35,855 bases of DNA from Baffinella frigidus (GCA_026770585.1 MU646332.1:1279633-1315487), one strand, 5' to 3'. Shown: positions 9,599 to 19,895, counted from the first letter of the stretch. Notes: generated from the sequence alone by a model not told the origin. Translations and numbers: made by a program.

Positions 9599-9863
9599 AC
9601 GCCACAGTAGATTGACCTAGGCCTCCACAGGCAGAGCTTCGCAACGCTCTGACTGCCGGACACCCGGCCGGACTCCTGGCCGGCGATCGTGGGATTGGAT
9701 CAATTCTGGAGGTCCTCAAGGTTGCAGGGGTGTTTCGCAGCAGAGAGGGCACGGCCGTGCCCCGGACTTGTTTCATGACATTTCTTGTTAGCTTCCATCT
9801 ACATACACTACACTGCACTTGGACCCCACAACAACTCTGCAGCCTACACACACATGCTGAGTA

Positions 9864-9983
9864 GAGAGGTACCTCGCTCATAAGAAAGCGCCCCCCCCCC
9901 CAGGACCACCATAGGGCCCCAGGCATATCCCTACTGTAGGGTCTTGAAGGGGGGCGGTTTCTCATGAGCGAGTCACCCCTGTA
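9864..9983. mobile_element. MITE-like family A copy 9
   Basis: Arms agaggtacctcgctcataag and ctcatgagcgagtcacccct. It ends in ctgtag directly before a short open stretch (about 9995-10060) reading GVAHACDVNNSGGIPPAWHD. That stretch could be a plus-strand exon, but I could not place it in a gene. Confidence 0.8.
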
Positions 9984-10283
9984 GAGGCCGAGGTGTGGGC
10001 GTCGCCCACGCCTGTGACGTCAACAACAGCGGCGGCATTCCCCCGGCCTGGCACGACTCTGGAGAGAGAGGAGGTGCTGCCTCTCCCTCAGCATCGCATC
10101 GGCTCCTGGCCACGGGGGCAATACCATCGCTACTGGGTACATGCCAGCTCCTTACGAACCAAGAATCAAGCCTGGTGTGGAGCGCTCTCCCCTGACGGCG
10201 ACATTGGCAGCCGAGCTAGTCGTCCAGATCGTCTGCGGTTGTTCCGGGGACCAGAGGCGGCGCCTGATGCACGCCGAGTTGTG

Positions 10284-13200
10284 TCAGGATTGAGCAACCG
10301 ATGATATGAATTGTGATACTGGTTCTGGAATTATAGGCTCCACTGATAGTGAGAACATCAGTCCACTGATACTGAGAATATCAACTCCACTGATACTGAG
10401 AATATCAATCAACAGAGCTTCTGGTGCGTCCTCGTACCCCACCGCCGCGGGTTTCTGGGGCGAGCAAGGTGAGGACAGAGTACAGGGGAGGGATACATGG
10501 GAAGCTGACCCTAGGGGCCCTGCGGTAGGCCGTAGGGCCCCTAGGAGAGCCATTTTGCTTTTTTTACGCCAGCACCGCCAGGACAGAGCACAGAGGAGGG
10601 ATGCATGGGAGACAGACCATCCATACGGGGAGGGTGTTGTTGTTGTGGAGCATGTTGTTGTAGTTGGCCGCTCTAGAACAGAAGACAGAGGAGGGATGGA
10701 GACAGACCATCCATACGGGGAGGGTGGTGTGAGAAATACCATCCAGCCGGGGAGGGTGTTGTTGTTGTGGAGCAATGTTGTTGTAGTTGGCCGCGTTAGA
10801 ACATAAGACATAGGAGGGAGGGAGACATAACATCCATACAGGGAGGGTGGTGGGCGACAGACCATCCAAACAGGAAGGGTGGTGTTGTTGTGGAGCATGT
10901 TGTTGTAGTTGGCCGCGTTCTCCTCGAGTTTTTTCTCGTACTTGAGGAATTCCTCCCGCAGCACCTCGAACATTGCCTGCAACCCACGCCACATCGTCAG
11001 TGGGAATTCAAAAACGCAACGTTTCGTTTTCCTGGTACAAATGAGTGTGCCGAGAACTTGGGACACGCGACCGTTCGTCATCTCCATGTCCGCGATTAAC
11101 TGAAAATCTTTCTTTCCACGTCCCTACCGTATCAAATGTACAATAAGACTTGAATTGAAGTTGGCCGCGTTCTTCTCGAGCTTCTTCTCATACTTCAGGA
11201 ACTCATCCCGCAGCACCTCAAACATAGCCTGCACCCCACACCATATCGTAAGAGGAAATTTGAAGCCAGCACCCCACACGTCATTTATCAGCCCTTGAGT
11301 GGCCAGGGGTTAAGATTCACCCCCGACAGGAGTTAGGCAGGTCCTTGGGCCCTACGGTAGGGCGTATGAGCCTGCTTGCCACCTACGCGTTCTCCTCGAG
11401 CTTCTGTTCATTCTTGAGGAATTCCTCCCGCAGCACCTCGAACATTGCTGGCCGCCCGGGTTTAGGACAAGCCACACAGCGGGCTACGAAGAGATTTTCA
11501 GGCAGGAAATATCCGAGTTTCCGTGACCTTATCCGTAGGAACCCCTCTTTATCCCTACGGGTTGCCTACCGTAGGGTCGCATGTCTCATCGCTTATGGGT
11601 TATTGACGAAATCTCTTGGAAGTCCGCTGTGTGACAGGTGCACGGCTACTTGGCAAGCTGATAGGGTAGCGAGCTGAAATCGAGGAAGTTAAGCCTACGG
11701 CATTGACTACGGTAGACCGTAGGGCCCCTAGGCAAGGGTTTCTTGTAGGAGCCCCCCTAGGCCCCTACGGCCTACCGAAGTCAACGCTGTAGGCTGAACT
11801 ACCCTGACTTTAGGCCGTTGTCCCATTGAAATGAGGCGGAGGGCGACACCCTTCACCCCAAATCCCAAACCCTAAACCCCTACACCCTAAACCCCTTATC
11901 CCTAAACCCTAACCCCTCGAACCCTCGACCCTTAACACCAAACCATGAACCCTGAACCCCTTAACCATAAACACCTTAGCCCTAAACCCTTAACCCTAAT
12001 CCCTCACCGGCCATCCACGCGCGGTGACGTCCGGCGGAGGGTGCTTGACCGGATTCATGTCCACCTGCATCACGGGAGGAAAGACACTTACGTGTGACCG
12101 CCAGAGGTAAGTGCCTTTCCGTTGATGGAGGGCGGGGAGGACCGTGAGGAGGAAGTCGGTGAGAGACCCGAGGCGCGCCGGGATCTCGCGCACCAAGTTG
12201 CGGTCCAGATGCAACCTGCCCGCCAGCCACGGGGGGGGAAAGCCGAGATTTTTTAAGTTGACATACACAACCGCGGTGTGGAGCCAGGGGGAGAGGTGGC
12301 ACGAGGCCAGAGGGCTCTACTGGCGCATAACCACCCCGGACGGTGGGCACCATCCACCAGCGCGCGCAACGTCCCGTCACTGCAACGCACAGCGCGATCC
12401 CGCGGGTAGACTCCGGCGGGAGCGAGAACACGCGGCAGAGGCCGACGGTGACAGGCAGAGCGTTGGCAGGGGGAGGCCGCAGGAGGCAGCGGGGGGCGGG
12501 GGGGGATGCGGGCTCGAGCGGGCAGACTGCGAGGCAGCGAGAACACACGGCAGAAAGCGAACGTGCGAGGCGGAGCGTCAGGGGGGGGAGGCAGTAGGTG
12601 GCAGGAGCAGGCAGCGAGGCGTGAGAACACGGCAACGCTTCGAGACGCTTGGCAACACTTGGAAACGCTTTGGGACGCTTCGAAACGCTTCGGGACGCTT
12701 GGAAACGCCGAGGGTGGCGGTGCGTCTGCAGAGGGGCGGGGGGAGGTGCGGCATAGGCAACGGTTTACATCCCCTGGGGCTCGGGGGCCTACCGGGAGTG
12801 ACCAATCAACGAAACTTACTACACAAATACCCACTTTTAAAAGAACATCGGTTTTAAATAGGCCCGTCTAGCATTCTCGTGTGTGGGGGGAGGTGCGGGC
12901 GGCTACCGGGAGACCGTGCTCTTAGCGAGGACGCGCTGCGTGGTTTTGAGTAGAAAACGGCTCCAAGAACGAGCCTGGAATACCCTACCCAAGAGCCTGG
13001 CGCGGCGTCAGCAGAGGGGCGGGGGGGAGGTGCGGGGGCCTACCGGGAGACCGTGCTCTTAGCGAGGACGCCGAGCGTTGTCATCCCTGCGGTCGCCGCA
13101 TAAAAACATTAGCCACGGAATACATCGATTCACGGCAGGATGGGTCGGATCCGGGATGGGAGGAGGAGGGGGGGTTGTCAGGTTTCAAGGAGGGCGAGCG

Positions 13201-13583
13201 TGGCCATCCATGCTGGTGGAACACAGGAAAGCACCATCCACGGAAAACATCGATTCACGGCACAGGTTGGGTCGGATCCTCCGGGGACCCGGGATGGGAG
13301 GAGGAGGGGGTTATAGTCACGTCTCGTTCGATCTTTCCTCCTGGCTCCATACCGCGGTCGTGTTTTGTAAAGTTATGAACCCTCGCCTTTCCCCGTTTCA
13401 CGGAGGGCGTGACACACACCCGGGCCCGGGAAAGGCTCAGGCAAGGCTCCTGCCACATTAGGCCCTCTGAGGGGATGGTGTGGGAGAAAGATGGTGCGGG
13501 AGATGCACCCGGGGGAGGGAGAGAGAAAGAGAACGATATATATATACATAGAGAGCGAGAGGGAGCGAGAGAGAAAGAGAACG

Positions 13584-13671
<88 letters not shown>

Positions 13672-16600
13672 CGCGAGAGGGAGACGCACCCGGGCCGGAC
13701 TCAGTCGGGCGTACGCACAGCAACCACAGCAGCTCCTCGGGGAACGCTGGGCCGATGCGATTCCCCCGCAGGGAGAGGACGTCGAGGGCTACTTCATCGT
13801 GCATCGCTTTACTCAGCGCGGCCACGCCTGGTTTACGGTTTCACGTTTGATTTTTTTGATTTTGATTTTTTGATTTGTGGGGTTTGGGGTTTAGGGTTTG
13901 AGGTTTTGAGTTTGGGGTTTTGAGTTTGGGGTGTGGGGTATGGGGTTTGGGGTCTGGGTTTGGGGTTCAGGGTTCGGGTTCGGGGTTCGGGGTTCGGGGT
14001 TCAGGGTTCAGGGTCTAGGGTTTAGGGTTCAGAGTTCAGGGTTTAGGGGTTAGGGTTTAGGGTTTAGGGTTTAGGGTTTAGGGTTTAGGGTTTAGGGTTT
14101 AGGGTGTGAGGTGTAGGGTTTAGGGTTTAGGGTTTAGGGTTTAGGATTTAGGGTCTAGGGTTTAGGGTTTAGGGTTTAGGGTTTAGGGTTCAGGGCTCAG
14201 GGCTTAGAGATTACCTGTATTTCCCAGAAAGTTGTAGTCTAGGTACAGCTCCTTGAGTCCGCACATAGCCGCACCCTGCCACCCATATCGCACGTTTGTT
14301 GACAAAACCCAACCCAGGGGTCGCACGGTGGCCGTGGGGTCGCACGACCACCCACTGGGCAAGCGACGCGCCCTGCCACCCACATCGCGCGTTTGTCGAC
14401 GCAACGTGACCCAACCCGGCACCGCACCCAGCCACCCATGGGTGGCAGGCATTTGTTGACGAAGACCAAACCCGGTGTAGCGATCCTCCCAACGAAACCA
14501 ACCCGGTGCCGCGATCTAATCCCGCCAGGTATTTGATTTAAATGCTTTGGAGTTCCCCGAATCAACGAAATTTACTACACAATTGGCCAAATCAGCCTTG
14601 TCCAGCCCTAGACGTGACCAATTGTGTGGTAAATTTCATGTATTCGAGGAACTCCGAACCATTTAAAACAAATACCTGGCGGGATGAGATCCTCCAACCA
14701 GCCCAGCTGGACGGGCCAACTCAAGCGGGGTCGCAGGGCAAACCCCACCGAGCACGCTACACGCCCCGAGCAAACGACAAAGCGCTCTTGGTGTTGAGCG
14801 TGTCGAGGTCGAGACACCGAAACGGCTCAAAATGTCGGTGTGAGGGGAGTCATTGGGGGAGGAGATTACCTCGATGGAAGGACAGGGGTGTGGGCGTCGG
14901 GAGGCTCCTACAAGAAAGAGAGGGGTGCGTGCCTGTCCGAGGCTATGCGCCATGATCGGCGAAACACAGTTGGAATTGAGATCGAGGATCCGCAGCGCGC
15001 GATGTCTCTGCATCGATGCCGAGAGCTGGAGGGTTCAGGGTTTGGGGCTCAGTGATTAGGGTTTAGGGTTTGGGGTTTAGGCGTCAGTTTTTGGGGTTTA
15101 GGGTTTAGGATTTAGGGTTTAGGGTTTAGGGTTTAGGGTGTAGGGTTCAGTGCTTAGGGTTTGGGGTTTAGGGTTCAGTGTTCAGTGTTCAGTGTTCAGT
15201 GTTCAGTGTTCAGTGTTCAGTGTTCAGTGTTCAGTGTTCAGTGTTTAGGGTTGAGGGTTTAGGGTTAATTATCCAGTGTTGAGCTGGACCACCGGAGGGT
15301 TCAGTGTTCAGTGTTCAGTGTCCAGTGATTAGGGTTCAGTGTCCAGTGTTCAGTGTCCAGCGTTCAGTGTCCAGTGCCCAGTGTTCAGTGTTCAGTGTTC
15401 AGGGTGGAGGGAGTGCACTGCGCAACGCTCGGGCACACCGCCTCTCTCCACACTGCAGCTTTCCGAAGACTTGTATATAATGATAATAATAATGATACTA
15501 TTATATATATATACATGTATAACACACCTGGTCGACCGCGCGTCCGGCGAGCCCCTTGCAGTCCACGCGCAGCGCCTCGAGGGTCGTGTTTTCGGCCAGC
15601 GCCCGGAACACCTCCACGCCCGGCTCCTGCCCGATTTTCATGAAAAACGTTTTCATAATTTGTACCAGAATCGTTTAGATGGACCGTTCACATGTCACGT
15701 CTTGGTACAAATTTCTCGATTTCTGAATATGTTTTCTTCTTGAAATCGCGGGCCCATGGCCGTAGCTGCCTCGAGGGTCGTATTCTCGCCCAGCGCCCGG
15801 AATACCTCCACGCCCGGCTCCTGCCAGATTTCCGAGAGATTTGTTTCAGGATTTTCACCACAATCGTTTAGATGGACCGTTCACATGTCACGTCCTGGTA
15901 CAAAATTTACGATTTCTGACCCCCCCCCCTCACAATTCTCGATTTCCGATCTTCTTCTTGAAATCGCGGGCCTACGGCCGTATCTGCCTCGAGGAACGTG
16001 TTCTCGGCCATCGCGAGGAACTCCTCCATGACCCGGATCTTGGAGAAGTTTTGGGTCGCGTTGACTAAACCGGACAGTTTTGTACCGGGCGACGCCCAGT
16101 CACGCCCAGATTTTGTACTAGGAAACACTGGGATTAGTCAACCGCTGTCAACACCTGCACGCGGCTGTTGATCTCCCTGGGGAGAAACGCGAGGTTTCTA
16201 AATGTTGAAACACGACTGCTGTACGCCAGGTGGGTGGGAGAGACGTGAGGACCTGCAGCGCCGCGACCTACGACCCTACGGTAGACAACCCGTAGGGACG
16301 TAGGGGGGTACCTACAGATAAGGTAACGGAAAGTCGGCCCGATTTGGGCCAAAAACCCCTTCGCAGTCCGCTGTGTGGTTTACCTGCAGCGCCGCGAGCT
16401 CGCGCTCCGCGAGGCGGACCAAACCGACGATTTTTTGGAGCCGTTTCCTCGGGCGGCACATTCGTTTTCGAAGGTGCCACCCAGGCTCGATTCGGTCCTC
16501 CTGTGAGGGCTGGTGGGACCTGTAGCGCCGCAAGCTCGCGCTCCAGCTCGCCGCGCGCCCCTGCGTCGAGACGCGTCTGCTTGTGCTTCATGGGTTAGGG

Positions 16601-17637
16601 TTCAGGGTTTAGGGTTGGGGGATGAGGGTTCAGGGATTAGGGTGTGTGGTTGAGGGTTCAGGGTTTATGGTTTATGGTTTATGGTTTATGGTTTAGGGTT
16701 TGGGATTTAGGGTTTAGGAGTTAGGGTTTAGGGTTTAGGGTTTGGGGTTCAGATCCACTGATGGTTCAGGGGTTATGGTGTAGGATTTGAGGTTTAGGGT
16801 TTAGGGTTCGCGCCTGTACGCCGGGGATCGAAGAGTGCGATGCCGCGTGCTCCTCCTTCAACGCCACGTCTATGTCTGCTTCGGGGTTTGGGGTTGGGGG
16901 TTTGGTGTTTGGGGTTTGAGGTTTGGTGCTTGGTGTTTGGTGTTTGGTGTTTGGGGTTTGGGGTTTGGGGTTTGAGGTTTGGGGTTTGGGGTTTGGGGTT
17001 TGGGGTTTGGGGTTTGGGGTTTGGGGATTGGGGTGCAAATCCGTCATTTTTTGGAGTGAAAACGATCAGTCAACCACCCAACAGAGGCGGAGCTAGGTCC
17101 AGGGTTTGGGGTTTGGGGTTTAGGCGCGACGGACCTGTCGCGGTGACCAGGAACAGAGCGTACGCCCGCCGGCCCGCGAGGTCCACATTGTATGCGAAGT
17201 CCAGCTCGGCGCAGTCAGGGTTGTCGCGCAACGTCCGTGCTGCCTCGTCCGCTGAGCGCGCTGTCACCTTCTCGCGGTAGTCTGGCGGGTGGAGGCGGTT
17301 GCGCGGGGCCTTGAGAGCGAGAGCGAGGACTCCTCCTGGATATCCATTGGCCAGACCCTGTGTGCCAACATGCAGGTTTAGGTTGAACCCCCACCCCTCA
17401 ACCCCCCAGCATCAACCGTCAACCCCCAAAGCACTTGGCGCACCGAGCATATACAACATGCACGGAAATAACAAAGCACAGAGCACATGCTGGGGGAGGT
17501 TGGCGAATCAGGGCTGCGTGAATTGCCTCAAGGTGCTGCCCGATAGCCGATTGTGTGAGCCTTGTCTCCTCCTCGAGCTCCTCATCCTCCCTCACTGTCC
17601 ACGGCCGCTGAAACGACTCCGACGGCGAATATGCCAT
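10284..17637 (-). CDS. Leucine-rich-repeat protein with an unknown N-terminal domain, ~15 exons
   Basis: Exons in transcript order: 17637-17596, 17357-17135, 16875-16814, 16576-16520, 16038-15988, 15820-15770, 15626-15528, 15025-14933, 14275-14215, 13827-13715, 13086-13044, 12215-12143, 12064-12008, 10976-10872 and 10454-10284 (stop). Phases agree at nearly every junction. At least one exon between 13715 and 13086 is missing, and one may be missing near 16150-16200. The N-terminal ~130 residues (DEAARTLRDNPDCAELDFAY) match nothing I know. The middle exons give consecutive 28-residue ribonuclease-inhibitor-type repeats: TTLEALRVDCKGLAGR, ALRILDLNSNCVSP, LKELYLDYNFLGNTG and LDVLSLRGNRIGP. A final repeat, LHLDRNLVREIPARLGSL, passes into DMNPVKHPPPDVTARGW, the cap seen in many LRR proteins. 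A charged helix (FEVLREEFLKYEKKLEEN) follows. It is probably a cytosolic interaction protein. Four introns use GC donors. The first and last exons are the least certain. Confidence 0.7.
10615..10915 (-). repeat. Tandem repeat of ~110 bp derived from an exon end
   Basis: Three units each contain gcatgttgttgtagttggcc (the complement of codons for ANYNNM) and accatccatacggggagggt. The highest unit is continuous with the exon 10976-10872. The second and third are copies in the following intron, one with an intact TAG acceptor (gttctag) and one with it mutated. Their lengths break phase, so they look like decayed exon copies. Confidence 0.65.
11168..11234 (-). pseudogene. Duplicate of the FEVLREEFLKYEKKLE exon, copy 2
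   Basis: The complement reads AMFEVLRDEFLKYEKKLEKN after a good acceptor (ggggtgcag). It matches the exon at 10976-10872 closely and would be in the same phase, so it may be an alternative exon. The frame then runs into AT-rich sequence without a clear donor. Confidence 0.6.
11391..11450 (-). pseudogene. Duplicate of the FEVLREEFLKYEKKLE exon, copy 3
   Basis: The complement reads AMFEVLREEFLKNEQKLEEN. The acceptor region is ggcggccag|CAATG, one base shifted from the others, so splicing here would break the frame. A stop (TAG) follows the last codon. Confidence 0.55.
11468..11640. mobile_element. MITE-like family C, complete copy
   Basis: Arms ccacacagcgggctacgaag (agattttc) and gaaatctcttggaagtccgc(tgtgtg). 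Inside is a second palindromic part, ccctacgggttgcctaccgt. A partial inverted copy lies at about 16255-16380. Both are in introns of the LRR gene. Confidence 0.6.
11668..11832. mobile_element. MITE-like family B copy 2
   Basis: aagcctacggcattgactac ggtagaccgtagggcccc at the left is complementary to gcccctacggcctaccgaag tcaacgctgtaggct at the right; the outermost part ends in ctgactttaggccgttgtcc. It matches 6585-6755. Confidence 0.7.
11853..12005. repeat. Telomere-like array next to a donor site
   Basis: Degenerate CCCTAAA on the plus strand, so TTTAGGG in the sense of the LRR gene. It starts immediately after the donor of exon 12064-12008 (GCCG|GTGAGGGATTAGGG), so the donor merges into the repeat. 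Confidence 0.85.
12235..12355. repeat. Dispersed repeat E, copy 1 of 3
   Basis: cgcggtgtggagccaggggg, then agaggtggcacgaggccaga and gggctct. Copies lie at 19455-19575 (same strand) and 13325-13405 (inverted, partial). The long open frames across them translate to Pro/Ser-rich strings and are not taken as genes. Confidence 0.6.
12783..12940 (-). repeat. Partial copies of the VLAKSTVSR exon end
   Basis: The complement of 12898-12935 reads RVLAKSTVSR up to the donor CCCG|GTAGCC, and 12783-12800 keeps only ACTCCCG|GTAGGC. The full exon is 13086-13044. Both copies preserve the donor, giving three competing 5' splice sites. Confidence 0.6.
12795..12832. mobile_element. Half copy of MITE-like family D
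   Basis: aatcaacgaaacttactacacaaa is the conserved half-core of family D. No matching right half was found. Confidence 0.45.
13100..13315. repeat. Two tandem copies of a ~125-bp unit
   Basis: aca(t/a)cgattcacggcaggatgggtcggatcc...gggatgggaggaggaggggg occurs at about 13115-13175 and 13240-13310. Each copy starts near a ccacggaa(t/a)acatcg motif. It may hold the missing exon of the LRR gene, but no phase-consistent candidate was found. Confidence 0.5.
13535..13682. repeat. (GA)n and (TA)n microsatellites
   Basis: gagagcgagagggagcgaga passes into about 70 bp of TA dinucleotides, then GA again. It lies just after the donor of exon 13827-13715. On the sense strand it is CT-rich. Confidence 0.9.
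13838..14214 (-). repeat. Intron made almost entirely of telomere-like heptamers
   Basis: The 387-bp intron between exons 14275-14215 and 13827-13715 is CCCTAAA-type repeats in the sense direction. It starts right after the donor (GTAATCTCTAAGCCCTGAG) and runs to about 50 bases before the acceptor. The phase 1 junction gives the LRR motif NFLGNTG|VAALSKAM, which supports real splicing. Confidence 0.85.
14280..14516. repeat. Degenerate tandem repeat in an LRR-gene intron
   Basis: Four units share a ttgttgacnaancccaacc(cg)gg core and gccacc(c)at(atcg). The spacing is 50-75 bp. Confidence 0.5.
14519..14685. mobile_element. MITE-like family D, near-perfect 167-bp hairpin
   Basis: Two arms of about 68 bp begin atcccgccaggtatttgatt and end in ...ggcgggat. 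They differ at about seven positions. The inner part holds the family core gaaatttactacacaattgg. It lies within an intron of the LRR gene. Confidence 0.8.
15026..15412 (-). repeat. Telomere-like and TTCAGTG arrays abutting an acceptor
   Basis: TTTAGGG-type units (plus strand) change into about ten TTCAGTG units at 15175-15245 and again at 15297-15405. In the sense of the LRR gene this is CCCTAAA / CACTGAA. It ends directly at the acceptor of exon 15025-14933 (aaaccctgaaccctccag). Confidence 0.85.
15770..16038 (-). repeat. Two truncated copies of an LRR exon, both with GC donors
   Basis: The complement of 15820-15770 reads EPGVEVFRALGENTTLE and that of 16038-15988 reads IRVMEEFLAMAENTFLE; both are phase 0 and end CTCGAG|GCAG. 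The full exon at 15626-15528 has the same start and continues ALRVDCKGLAGR to a GT donor. The GC of the short copies corresponds to the first bases of the codon for Ala in the long one. They are in frame if used, adding 17 residues each. Confidence 0.65.
16251..16420 (-). repeat. Partial copies of the ELAALQ exon end and a family C element
   Basis: The complement of 16382-16420 reads RLAERELAALQ|GTAAAC and that of 16251-16270 reads VAALQ|GTCCTC. The full exon is 16576-16520. Between the copies, 16255-16380 carries a partial family C element (ccgctgtgtgg, cctacggtagacaacccgta). Confidence 0.55.
16592..16813 (-). repeat. Intron made of telomere-like repeats (GC donor)
   Basis: The intron between exons 16875-16814 and 16576-16520 is almost all CCCTAAA-type heptamers (sense), including TTTATGG variants at about 16665-16695. 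The donor is CAG|GCGCGAACCCTAAACC, so the repeat begins six bases after the splice site. Confidence 0.8.
16880..17130 (-). repeat. Intron made of CCCCAAA-type repeats
   Basis: The intron 16876-17134 is filled with GGTTTGG/GGTTTGGTG units (plus strand). It is interrupted at about 17035-17098 by a unique-looking insert with the ccgtcatttttt...cagtcaacc motif also found at 7627-7672. Both ends approach the splice sites. Confidence 0.8.
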
Positions 17638-18167
17638 TACAAGAAGTTGCTGGCCGTATCCTCTGCTCCTCGCCGTCTCCCGAGATCGCACCCCCGCTTG
17701 CTTGATACAGGAGCTCGCAGCCTGGAACTCGGCGAGAAGACACTCACGCAGCGCACGGACCCCAGAGTCCGAAGAAAGAGGCGGGCGCTGGCCAGATAGT
17801 ACGCGTGTGAACCTCTCACCCGTCCCTACCCATTCCGCATGATGTCACCGACGGTCGCCCCAGTTCAACGTTTCGTGGTCAAATTCGAAATTCTCTAAAG
17901 TGGACACATCCGTCAACTTTGGGGGTCGTAACCTGAACGCCTGGATTTTAAAACACGCCTCTGGAGTTGTACCCGCTCAGTGGAGAGGGCAAGGAGGCGT
18001 TGTGGGAAGAGGGAGGAGAGGCGGTGACTGAGAAAGATTCGCGTCCCCGTGCGGGATTGCCTTGACCTGCTTTCTGCGCAAGGAGCTGCCGCGGCGTCGG
18101 CTCGTGCAGACGCAGGAACCTTCGCAAGTTTAGCCAACAGGTGGGGCAACGCGGCGTTGACGCAACG

Positions 18168-18969
18168 ATGCTTCCGGTGCGCATCTCAAGCGCGTTGGCG
18201 CTTCTGGTCGTCCTGGCGCTCTCGAGCGTGAGCACGGCGGCTGATTCGGATGTCGCACCTTTCGGCCCGATGGCTCCGTTCGGGGCGCCTTCAACGGCGC
18301 TCGGCACGCCCGAGGACGCAGATTCCGAGGGCTCTTGCGGGTGACCTTCTCTCCCACTGCCTTCTTTTGTCTAATTCGTCGGGCCCCGCGCTTGTTCATA
18401 CCATACATTACTGCTGGACGAGCAGCCAACACGGCTCCAGATGAGAGTGCAGGGTTGAAATATGCTTTGTCATGGAACCGGCGACTGACAGGTGCGAGGA
18501 CGACTTCCCGCCGGGCGCCGGGTTTGCGTGGAGACGGGAGGGGTACGCTGTCGTGCATCTCGAGGGCGGAAAGGTCTTTCTCCCCCCTTGCACCTTTACG
18601 CCCCTGGGAAATCCCTCGGACCTGTGGAAACTCGGCCAGAGGGATGCACCAGACGCCGCGCCCTGATCCCTGGGATCCAGTTTCCTCGCAAGCTTGTCCG
18701 TGGATGTTTCCATTCTTCTTGCGATTATCCATTGCTGGTGAACATGTACGCTCGCCGCGGCATCTCACCTCCCCGACTGCCTTGCGCTCAGCTGCCTCAG
18801 CACCCTGATCCGCTTGCCTCCCCACAAAGGTGGCGCGCACCCGCTACTTTTTCGAGAACGAGCGGGTGACGTTCAAGGAGGTCATCTCGGTCGGGGACGG
18901 GCATACCTACCCCCAGGTCTGCTTATCATCGCATCTGCGAGGGAGAGAGAGAGGGAGAGCGAGAGAGAT

Positions 18970-19013
<44 letters not shown>

Positions 19014-19793
19014 CGAGAGAGAACGAGAGCGAGAGAGACTGCCATTGTCCTGGTCGAGAAGAAATCCTAGTTGAGCAGGAGCAGTCTCGACTCTCGACGC
19101 GCTCTCACGATACCACGAGCTTTTACGAAAGGACCAAGCAGTCGATTTTCAACCTTTCCCCAAAAGTTGATTTCGCACCAAGATCGGACTTCTCACGTTG
19201 TAGACAGGCGAATTCGCCTTGCTGTTAAGGTGAATTTGAGGTCTGAACATCGACGATTTGGTCTGACTGTGAAAGTTGGTGGTAAACAATGCTTTTCCTG
19301 CAAATATGAACGGACAGGTTTTCGGCTATGTTGGGCGAAATGAAAACCTGAAGGACTTGACGGCTTCTTGCCCCGTGCTGCTCATCCGCTGGGTTGCACC
19401 TCCTGCACTCATCCGAGGCGCGCCTCCTCGTCTTTCCCGTTCGCCACCACCATCGGGGGGAAAGGCGAGGGTTATTAAGTTGGCATACACGACCGCGGTA
19501 TGGAGCCAGGGGGAGAGCTGGGACGAGACCAGAGGGCTCTGGCTGCTTGTGACCACCCCGGAGGGTGGGTGTCGGAAAAGAACGTCTCGCCCACTTGATC
19601 GATAAAGCTCTGCCAGCAACCACCGACGCGCCTCCCTAGTGGGTGAGCGGCAGATGGTCTTCTTTTATTTATCACTCTTGATACAGGTCCTAAGTAGGCC
19701 CTTGGTCCTTGCGTCGAGCAAGGTCCAATGAATGGATGGAAGGTGGGGCACCGGGCGATGCTGCGATACGCGGAGTTCCCGATCGAGGGAGAG

Positions 19794-19837
<44 letters not shown>

Positions 19838-19842
19838 CGAGC

Positions 19843-19874
<32 letters not shown>

Positions 19875-19895
19875 GAGAGCGAGAGAGAGAGAGAG

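Noticed and set aside
9993-10304. Plus-strand frame over 9993-10304 as a separate gene
   Set aside because: Only about 20 residues near its start look coding. No donor or partner exon was found, and the right part opposes the last LRR-gene exon.
10615-10915. Regular ~110-bp repeats that might suggest a CRISPR array
   Set aside because: The units are continuous tandem copies of an exon end, not short repeats separated by unique spacers, and the sequence is eukaryotic.
11982-12857. Long open frames on both strands (217, 237 and 193 codons)
   Set aside because: They pass through dispersed repeat E, GC-rich intron and short LRR exons in changing frames, without coherent protein sequence outside the exons.
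13409-13873. Frames with long Ile-Tyr and Glu-Arg runs
   Set aside because: They are translations of (TA)n and (GA)n microsatellites.
18130-18840. Minus-strand 236-codon frame
   Set aside because: It opposes three phase-matched exons of the FKBP-like gene and has Arg/Pro/Ser-rich, non-gene-like composition.
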